Shown here one piece after another: positions 56,615 to 64,000 of a stretch of DNA of 64,000 nucleotides (positions are counted from its first letter, which is position 1; each line of letters opens with the position of its first letter). The translations under genes and the position numbers were made by a program. This DNA is from Pelobates cultripes (Eukaryota; Chordata; Amphibia; Anura; Pelobatidae): positions 354,126,258 to 354,190,257 of the forward strand of contig OW240913.1 of the NCBI GenBank assembly GCA_933207985.1. The letters run 5' to 3'. The notes beneath the pieces are model-generated. The model worked only from the letters and a program-made list of their open reading frames with translations, was not told the DNA's origin and made no database searches.

Positions 56615-57865
56615 TCTTATATATATTATCTTTGGGTACAAGCCCTTTGGGTGGATCTGGAACCACCTTTCTGAACTATGTGAGTTCCACTCCCACAGTT
56701 TTTGTGTGGTGTGGATACACACATTCCACGTTATATTATATAACTATTTCTGTCTGCTTGTTATTTAGCTAACTAGCTAAATGGTAGTGAGGACAGCACA
56801 TGTATACTCTCACACAGACATCTTGGGTGCTGTGTGAGAGCAGTAGAATCACAACGTGAAGTGTGAAGGTGACGGGGGCCGCAAAAATACATCTTTGCCT
56901 TTGCACTAGCACTAGCAATCCTAATATCCTATTTTTTAAATGAAAAGTATTAAATAGGGTAAGAAAGTTACATCAAACTCTTCTAAAATCCAGGGGACTC
57001 CGGAGAGTTTCCCCTGATCTCTACTTGATTATAAATTATTTACTTATAATTATTTACTTATATCTCATTTATCCATTTCACAGAGCTGTGGAATATTTTA
57101 ATGCATTACAAATAATAATATTCGTAATAATTAGAACATTGCGATTATTATGTATCGCCAGCAGCCAATCATGATCTGACGTTTGAGAATTGAAACTAAT
57201 CTCAGTATCTCTCTATGCTGGGGATAAAAATAAATAATATCCGAACAGCCTGATAATACAATATGCCAAACCTTCTGGTAGATCCATGTTTGTTGGAAAT
57301 CATTTATAACATTTTGAAGAGGTAATAATTCTTAAATAATATTAATATAAGCATAGAGACAATTCATCATTTAACTGGTATACAATTACAAGAAGAACAT
57401 CATTTTTTGTAGATAGAGTCACTCTGATTTTTTAAGCATTCATTAATACAAGTTCTAAAAACAGAGATGAATAAAATAATGTTTAGAAATGTAATTCTTT
57501 TTAGCAGTCTGACAGAACTCATGTCGGAAAACATACAGCAAATTAGCCAAAGTGTTAAATTTAGAATCAGAATAAGTAAGACAGTCAAGAGCTTAGCGGT
57601 TGCAAAATCCGGACACCAGTTTTAGTTTTAGTTGCTAGACAGCAACCGAGAAATCTGAGATGTGTGCAGAGGTTATAGGTTCTTGTTTACCATTAAAAAT
57701 ATCACAATGAACTAAGGATTTATGAACAGACACATGCGTCAGTAACCTCCAGGTTCAACTTGCTGATTAACTCTTACACATTTATTGTTAAGGGACTAAT
57801 TGAAATTTTTACAAAAGAGTAATTTAGAAGCATTTTAATTCTGAAAGTGCAATAAAATAAACATC
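56615..57865. other. Unassigned DNA
   Basis: No gene visible. 56640-56760 is possibly part of the repeat flanking the inverted arms. The remainder is ordinary AT-rich sequence up to the LTR element. Confidence 0.4.
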
Positions 57866-57870
57866 ATAAC

Positions 57871-58564
57871 TGTAATAAGTGGGGGGATGTGATTAACAGC
57901 CAAACTGTATGCCAATGAAGTGTTATTGTGTTCTAATACAGGGATTCAAGCCCCCATTCTACCCTTAGGCAACAATGGAGTCCTCTGTGAAGCACATGGC
58001 CTTTCACCAGGCAAAATCAGTTGGTTTGTTGATAAACTCCTCCTCCATTCCCTTCCAATGCAATACCCCTTCCCCCAGGAGGCACTCTGGTTCTGTTAGA
58101 TCCTAAGGGATTGACTAAGGGAGGTGTGTCCAGCAGAAGGAGGGGCTAACCTGTTTAAAGCCCTGTGAATAGCACATTTTCTCTCTCTTTGAATTACCTC
58201 TCTTCACCTTCTCTCTCCTCTCTCCCCTCTCCCCACTGTACACACCCTCTCTCTCTTACTCTCAGCTGCTGATCAATGGAGTGGTAACTGTATCACGTGT
58301 CTATGCCTGTTCTACTATGTTAATTTAGCCTACTTTCCATTCAGTCAATGATTAGTTTTAGTAGCAACATATACTAGCCTATTTCAAATGTATATGTATT
58401 GTTTATTTGTTTGATTAGCCTTTATTAATAAATATTATTGAATTGCCGAAAGCAAGGAGTGTGGACTCTGAATTTACACTCGGTTTTTAAGTTATTATTT
58501 TTAGTTATTAATGTTATTATTAATTCCAAGTTTATTCCAACTTGCGAGTTAAACGTTTATTACA
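57871..58564 (+). repeat. 5' LTR
   Basis: Starts TGTAATAAGTGGGGGGATGT, ends AACGTTTATTACA. A TATA-like GTTTAAAG at 58152-58159 and AATAAA at 58427-58432 would fit promoter and polyadenylation sites. 58175-58262 is a CT-rich tract. Comparing by eye with the 3' LTR I count about six differences, including one single-base indel, which is roughly 99% identity. Confidence 0.92.
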
Positions 58565-58566
58565 TT

Positions 58567-58584
58567 TGGCGAGCCATGTTATTA
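58567..58584 (+). other. Primer-binding site, probable
   Basis: Two bases after the LTR end, TGGCGAGCCA begins with TGG as expected for pairing to a tRNA CCA end. I cannot name the tRNA with confidence. Confidence 0.5.
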
Positions 58585-58844
58585 TTTTTTACCACCTTTT
58601 AAGCTCACTTGCAAGGGGGGAACAATCCAGTCTTCTCCAGATACATGTGAGCTATAAAAGGGGACAAAATAACCGAACCAATTTTTGTTTTATTTTTTGT
58701 GAGCGTTTTCGGCAATACGTCCAGGGCCAGGACGTGCGGGATCCTACAGAGGCAACCAGAGTGAGACGCAGTTTGTAAGCCGGCCATCACTTCTGGAGGA
58801 TCGGAGATAGCCAGACCAAGGATTCAAAGTGGGGTGCACACCAT

Positions 58845-59195
58845 TTGATTTGCCTGCAGTCTGAAGACACAAATCGTGTAAGTACTTTTGACTTTATTTT
58901 AAGAATGGAAATTGTAGCAGAGTATGCAGCGTCTAGCAGTTTTGATCCACTAATGTTTGAAAATGAAAATGAATTTAAGAAAATGCATAGCATGTGGTTA
59001 CAATGCGAAAAAGAGAACGTGAGAGTAGATAATAAAAAATGGTGTTTGAATAAGGATAAACAGAAAATCCAAAATTGCATGAAATTGTTGCTGTTATTAA
59101 GAAATCAATTAAATCGGATACTTTGGGGCACACTACTGTGGCTTGTATACAAAGTAGTACTCAGAAATATAGTGATTGTCCAACTTGTGGCTTAA
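58845..59195 (+). pseudogene. gag N-terminal segment, frame separate from main gag
   Basis: 116 codons with an ATG at 58905 (MEIVAEYAAS). It overlaps the start of the main gag frame (59075) in a different phase. The residues around 59060-59090 are similar enough in style to suggest one original gag split by a frameshift near 59075, but this cannot be proven from one copy. Confidence 0.5.
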
Positions 59196-60490
59196 ATGCA
59201 GAATATGTAAGTACATTAGAGGACAATTATGAAGCGAGAGGAGAGCTAATTTCATCGCTTAGAACAGGTTTAGCTGCACAAACCCCAGTTGCTGTATGTG
59301 GCCATGGGGATGTGTGTGCAGAGGAAGAAGAGGCATCTGGTATTGCAGGAAATGAGGACCAAGGGGTAAACAGGGGAAACCTTGTACTGGATGGGTTTGA
59401 TATTAGTGGTATTCCTGTATTAACCCCCCATATAACTAAACCAACAGCATCACCTTTTAGGGACCCTTTGTCCATTACACCGACTGTTAAAAGCAGGGCA
59501 TCTGCCACCCTGCAGACTGCTAAAATTCTGCAGCAGCAAGATAGGGATAAAGTAATGAAACAGCTTGTTAAGTTAAGATCCCTTTTCCCCCCATATGACT
59601 GCAAAATAGATGTAATTTCAAACATGTCCAACTTTGAATCTGCAGTCAAACAATATATGCTCTCTCCTAAAGAGGCATGTATTATGCTTAAAATGTGGGC
59701 ACCAAGCAGCATTGCATGCAGATTAAATTCACCCATAAATGGGCCCATTAATCGGGATCAAGACTGGTTCAAAGAGGACAAATGGGGGACAGAAGGAGAC
59801 AGGCTTAGAGCAATCTCCAAATTGATTACCGGAGAAAGAGATTTAGACAGTCATTTACTCGCTGAAATGAAGGTACACTTACAGGATGATCCTTGGCTTT
59901 TTGCATCTAAATTTGAACAAGTGTACAGATTAACCCACCATATACCACAAGACCAAACCCCTCCTGATTTACTGCAATACCTGATAAAAAAATTCACTTA
60001 TTTAGATCCCGGAGTGCAAATGATAGCAGAGGAAAAAGACACTCTGGAAGGAGTTCTAACTATTATAGGAAAAGCTAGGCAAAATTTAATTAGGAAAGGT
60101 GTCACAGGATATCACAATATTGCAATTATGGCTACTAATGAAGGGAGGCAAGCTCTCCCAGAGATTCCATTCAGAGGGACTTGTTATTATTGCAACAGAA
60201 GTGGTCATAGACAGAGTGAGTGTAGAAAGGCAAAGATAGATCAAAGGATGACTGAGGGATGGCATGCTTATCCCTTTGGGCCTTTCAAAGAAAGGATAGA
60301 TCAAAAGGTACATGATAAGATTGACCGAAATAAACCCCCAGATAAAACAGGTCAGGGACGCCATTCTCAACCCCTGCCTAATGGTCCTGCATGGGAGGCT
60401 CTGAGAATGATGACTGTACAGGGAACAGTGACTAGCAACTCTAAAATGAATGAAGAGGGTGAAGCTCCTCTGATTTCATTTTTGGAATAA
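59075..60490 (+). CDS. gag-like protein with CCHC zinc knuckle
   Basis: 471 codons without interruption. Retroviral Gag proteins form the particle and package RNA. The middle part is helical and contains a capsid-like segment (FASKFEQVYRLTHHI, around residue 290). A zinc knuckle of the form C-x2-C-x4-H-x4-C is at about residues 370-383 (CYYCNRSGHRQSEC), followed by a basic tail. It is the only large intact frame of the element, and its true start may lie upstream across the frame break. No matrix myristoylation signal is evident. Confidence 0.75.
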   Translation: MHEIVAVIKKSIKSDTLGHTTVACIQSSTQKYSDCPTCGLNAEYVSTLEDNYEARGELISSLRTGLAAQTPVAVCGHGDVCAEEEEASGIAGNEDQGVNRGNLVLDGFDISGIPVLTPHITKPTASPFRDPLSITPTVKSRASATLQTAKILQQQDRDKVMKQLVKLRSLFPPYDCKIDVISNMSNFESAVKQYMLSPKEACIMLKMWAPSSIACRLNSPINGPINRDQDWFKEDKWGTEGDRLRAISKLITGERDLDSHLLAEMKVHLQDDPWLFASKFEQVYRLTHHIPQDQTPPDLLQYLIKKFTYLDPGVQMIAEEKDTLEGVLTIIGKARQNLIRKGVTGYHNIAIMATNEGRQALPEIPFRGTCYYCNRSGHRQSECRKAKIDQRMTEGWHAYPFGPFKERIDQKVHDKIDRNKPPDKTGQGRHSQPLPNGPAWEALRMMTVQGTVTSNSKMNEEGEAPLISFLE

Positions 60491-61620
60491 CTATAACTGG
60501 ATGGCATGGTTCCTATTTGTAACACATTTATGGACCATGCAGGACGCCTTTACGTGAATGAAATTATGGCAAGGCAACAGACAAAGAATTGTACTAACAT
60601 AGGAGCTTCAGTAAGACTTACTGACCTATCACTAAGTCCACCTTCTGGGGCAAAACAACAACATATGAATTTTTTTTTTTAACTTAATTTTTTGGCTTAA
60701 TTGAAAAATCCTGGAGTTAAGCTAAACACTTCAAAGGTTGCTCACACAAAAGGTAACATTTTTGGGAGTAGCTATCACAGCTGCCCACTAAAAGAGTGAT
60801 AGCAATCTTACAAGTCCCCAGACCTTTTAACAAACAATCCTTGAAGAAGTTTTTTGGGACTTGTACATTTTTCAAAGGAATTTGGCACACGCCCTATTTG
60901 TATCCATAGTGACATTGCTTATGCCACCAGATCAAACCATCTGTCCAAATGGAATCTTGGGAAACTGGTTGGATGGGGACTAAAGCACCCCTCCAGTCAG
61001 CAGTAAACACTCATTCAAAGGTACAATTGAATTTGTTAGCAAAGGATAGATGGAGATCAATGGCATTTACATGTAAAAGACCCTGAGGTACAGCATGGGA
61101 GGAGCACTTCACATGCAAAGAACTAATTACTGATAGCCAAGATTGTTGATGAAGGTTCAGAAGTGCCAGATTTAAAAGCAGAACTGAATAGGAATCCTAA
61201 TCTTTCTCTTTTATTACAGAACCATCAAACACTTCAAGTGGTTATTCTATAAAAGAACGGTTGTTATGTTAAATTATATCCATGCCCTAAGCAACAAAGG
61301 CCTGTGCATCAGAGAGTGCCAGTTTCAGACAGCCCCTGGAAGTCAATACAGAATGATTTCATAGGTGCACTTACACTGTCCAAGGGGGGTCTCATATATG
61401 GCCCCAACAAATTGTAAAATTGTATCTACTCCTCAAACTCTGTTTGAGAAAGGGGGGGTAGGCGTAATAAAGATTAAACATTTTATCAAAATTATCCCTG
61501 GGATGCAAATTGGGAAGAGCCCTATGTAATCCTATAAGTCAGTCCATGTAGACCAATGTAAATTATACAAAGGGGCTTGTTCCCCAGGTACAGAGTTATC
61601 TGCTAAGAACTGATACGCCT
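60491..61620 (+). pseudogene. pol remnants: protease?, RT thumb and integrase fragments
   Basis: 60500-60660 may be a protease/RT-entry remnant (no DTG or DSG found). Around 60750-60900 a frame contains PRPFNKQSLKKFFGTCTFF, the connection after the RT catalytic core in ERV/Ty3 elements. Around 61270-61400 PKQQRPVHQRVP ... SPWKSIQNDFIGAL resembles the integrase core entry, and 61496-61530 (WEEPYVIL) the C-terminal GPY/F region. The RT catalytic palm (YxDD), RNase H and most of the integrase are missing. Heavily deleted and out of frame. Confidence 0.7.
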
Positions 61621-61910
61621 TCTTGATCTCTTACAGATTTTTTTCCAAAAGTACCGAGACATGGATGTCACTCAACATGTTAAAACTCACCTGGAAAGTG
61701 ATGGAACAGCTTGTCACAGGCCAAAGCAACAACAGCTGTATCTATGCAAATGCAGTGCCAAAGACTTAACAGAGGACAGCAGTGACAATCTACAAGTTCC
61801 ATATGTAGCTGTGACATTTAATTTTGGGTGCGCGGTCAAGATTGTTTGGCTAAAGCAACGTGATTCTTTCAAGGGATTTTGGAAAAGACAATAAGGGAAA
61901 TTAAGAACAT

Positions 61911-61968
61911 TGGGAATGAATATGGACTGGTTGGGGAAAATGGGAATGAATATGGACTGGTTGGGAAA
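61911..61968 (+). repeat. Tandem direct duplication in the ERV interior
   Basis: GGGAATGAATATGGACTGGT occurs twice, about 28 bases apart (61913 and 61941), separated by TGGGGAAAAT. Confidence 0.85.
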
Positions 61969-62087
61969 ATTGGTTGTAGATCTGGAGGGAGGAAATATTA
62001 ATATGAAATGAAATGTTATGAAATGTTACTAACCCTAGTTATAATGTTAACAGCAATCTTAGAGAGTATCATATAACACTAATTATA

Positions 62088-62597
62088 GTGGATAGATTAA
62101 TCATAAAGGGGATAAATTGGGGAACAGTAGGACACAATAAGGGAGGGGAAGTGAAGGTCTTGTTGAATGTAGAGGAAGAGATAGAGCCTACAATCCTGAC
62201 TCCTCCTTTCACCTATATTCATACAACTCCTTCACTAATGGATAATGGGAGCAGACCTGAGTGTCAGAGGATTAGAGTGGTCTCTAGTGGTAATTTCCAA
62301 ATATGTATACTGAGACCTACCTCTATAATTAGGAATGTTACTTTCCAATTGATTCGACTAACAGATTGGCTAGTTTCATCACACTTTCAGAACTGTTCTA
62401 GGGTCACATCCACTATTAATAAGGTTTTAGTCAGATGGGTGACAAGAAGTAGAACTAGGAATAGGAGGGTTGTCTTGGGTACGGTTCTGGGAGGTGTGGG
62501 TACTGGGTTGGGTTTTGTAAATATAATTGATATATATAGTATGACTGCAACACTCCAGTCTGAGGGTGTTAAATTCAGAGAACTATCAATACTTTAA
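62088..62597 (+). pseudogene. env-like remnant
   Basis: A 169-codon frame with one possible N-glycosylation site (about residue 107, near IIRNVTF). At about residues 120-130 the sequence SRTRNRRVVLG is a basic cluster like a furin site, followed by a glycine-rich hydrophobic stretch such as begins many retroviral transmembrane subunits. It is far too short for a full Env and has no visible signal peptide or membrane anchor. The call relies on position before the 3' LTR and this junction only. Confidence 0.45.
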
Positions 62598-62599
62598 TG

Positions 62600-63029
62600 G
62601 AGGATTGGACACAGAAGGATCAACAAACCTGTGCTGAGTTCTTTCATCAACAACAAGAACTTTAACTAACTGAACATTTATTTACTGACATGGCTAGTAC
62701 TACCTGGTGGAAGAAATAAAAAAAACTCACTTCCGAAACCAATCATCATGGGGTACTGCCATGGAAAATGTATTAATTTGCCCATTTATTATTGTATTGT
62801 GTGTTTTCTATAGTATGCATTTTTAATCAGGTTGGTATGTGTTGTTACCTGAAGTCATTGATTGTTAGAGTATATCATCTCCAATATGATATGTAAATGG
62901 AAAGAGCTCTATTGTGACAATGGGTTGTGCATTCACATAAGTAGATACACTGCAGGATGCATTATCTCTCTCTCTTATCTCTGGTGGGTTTTTATAGAGT
63001 CTAAGTGTCTCATCCACTTCATTGCCAAT
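62600..63029 (+). other. ERV 3' interior
   Basis: Contains fragments reading GTAMENVLICPFIIVLCVF-like hydrophobic stretches (62750-62825), possibly a degenerate membrane anchor, and no open frame of note. Confidence 0.4.
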
Positions 63030-63037
63030 AGGAGGGA
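63030..63037 (+). other. Polypurine tract
   Basis: AGGAGGGA directly before the TG of the 3' LTR, the expected plus-strand primer. Confidence 0.7.
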
Positions 63038-63732
63038 TGTAATAAGTGGGGGGATGTGATTAACAGCCAAACTGTATGCCAATGAAGTGTTATTGTGTTC
63101 TAATACAGGGATTCAAGCCCCCATTCTACCCTTAGGCAACAATGGAGTCCTCTGTGAAGCACATGGCCTTTCACCAGGCAAAATCAGTTGGTTTGTTGAT
63201 AAACTCCTCCTCCATTCCCTTCCAATGCAATCCCCCTTCCCCCAGGAGGCACTCTGGTTCTGTTAGATCCTAAGGGATTGACCGAGGGAGGTGTGTCCAG
63301 CAGAAGGAGGGGCTAACCTGTTTAAAGCCCTGTGAATAGCACATTTTCTCTCTCTTTGAATTACCTCTCTTCACCTTCTCTCTCCTCTCTCCCCTCTCCC
63401 CACTGTACACACCCTCTCTCACTTACTCTCAGCTGCTGATCAATGGAGTGGTAACTGTATCACGTGTCCATGCCTGTTCTACTATGTTAATTTAGCCTAC
63501 TTTCCATTCAGTCAATGATTAGTTTTAGTAGCAACATATACTAGCCTATTTTCAAATGTATATGTATTGTTTATTTGTTTGATTAGCCTTTATTAATAAA
63601 TATTATTGAATTGCCGAAAGCAAGGAGTGTGGACTCTGAATTTACACTCGGTTTTTAAGTTATTATTTTTAGTTATTAATGTTATTATTAATTCCAAGTT
63701 TATTCCAACTTGCGAGTTAAACGTTTATTACA
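63038..63732 (+). repeat. 3' LTR
   Basis: Same sequence as the 5' LTR except for about six differences, for example CAATCCCCC for CAATACCCC, GACCGAGGG for GACTAAGGG and one extra T in CCTATTTTCAAATG. Followed by the ATAAC target repeat. Confidence 0.92.
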
Positions 63733-63737
63733 ATAAC

Positions 63738-64000
63738 ACACATAATGTGCTTACAAAACCAACAAATTTTTTTTTTTCGCAAGCAATGAAATGCTATCAT
63801 ATAAGCGAATTGGATTGTAAAATCTTGCTGCTACCAATAAGTAAGTTTTTCTGTATCAACACAATATTCCCTAAGCAGCTGCTCTGCAGTACAGTTCTTT
63901 TTTTCTGTTACAGATGTCGTGAGAAATTATTTTGAAAGGATTAGTGAAGCAAATGATCATTGTATTGTTTACAAAAGTAAATAGTATAATATCATGACCC
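63738..64000. other. Unassigned DNA to the window end
   Basis: Host sequence right of the LTR element. A T-run at 63769-63777 and otherwise nothing recognisable. Confidence 0.4.

Larger units (their letters stand above)
57871..63732 (+). mobile_element. ERV-like LTR retroelement, defective, with 5-bp target duplication
   Basis: Two LTRs of about 694 bp enclose 4.47 kb. The direct repeat ATAAC flanks the element (57866-57870 and 63733-63737). LTRs start TG and end CA. Primer-binding-site and polypurine signals are in place. The interior has one long gag frame, then fragments of RT, integrase and an env-like frame with many stops and large deletions. The internal length is far below a complete retrovirus-like element. 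Ty3-like or ERV placement is open. Confidence 0.92.

Overview
The window looks like intergenic DNA from an anuran amphibian (frog or toad). It is AT-rich, carries a 100-N scaffold gap, and is filled with repeat families typical of frog genomes: CR1, L2-like and L1-Tx1 non-LTR retrotransposons, a Penelope-like element (PLE) with hammerhead-like ribozymes, a Tc1 relic, hAT and TTAA-target MITEs, and an ERV-like LTR element. The species assignment is an inference from these families. I found no host protein-coding exon, rRNA, tRNA or CRISPR array that I could defend. Every long open frame belongs to a transposable element.

Layout. 1-9 kb: a foldback MITE with TA target (1871-2801), an antisense L1-Tx1 fragment, a hAT MITE with a perfect 8-bp target duplication, a dead Tc1 transposon and an L2-like 3' tail. 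9-24 kb: an antisense L2-like LINE (10030-11640), a Penelope-type terminal region with a hammerhead relic (about 13.4 kb), several MITEs, a run of four hairpins plus a minisatellite (18.8-19.1 kb) and a 0.77-kb inverted repeat (22984-23756). 24-36 kb: mostly unassigned DNA with several stretches that read like conserved non-coding sequence, then a CR1 inserted inside an L2-like LINE (28.6-32.1 kb) and TTAA-target MITEs.

36.4-45.0 kb is the centrepiece: two near-identical Penelope-like elements joined head-to-head, making an 8.66-kb palindrome. Each outer arm has a terminal region with a hammerhead-like fold. The inner arms encode a reverse transcriptase/GIY-YIG protein, intact on the plus strand and interrupted by one stop on the minus strand. 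The 980-bp spacer holds most of the only near-complete ORF1. A third, 317-bp piece of the element is inserted in the left arm.

45.3-48 kb is a likely TTAA-flanked DNA element containing nested insertions and a perfect 62-bp palindrome. 48.3-53.4 kb is a decayed L1-Tx1. 55.2-56.6 kb is a third large inverted repeat. 57871-63732 is an LTR element with a 5-bp target duplication, nearly identical LTRs, one long gag frame, and collapsed pol and env, which suggests a defective element mobilised recently by a helper.

A recurring theme is inverted duplication: four separate palindromic structures, at least one certainly and others possibly derived from Penelope-like elements. Estimates of identity and arm limits were made by eye and need alignment.
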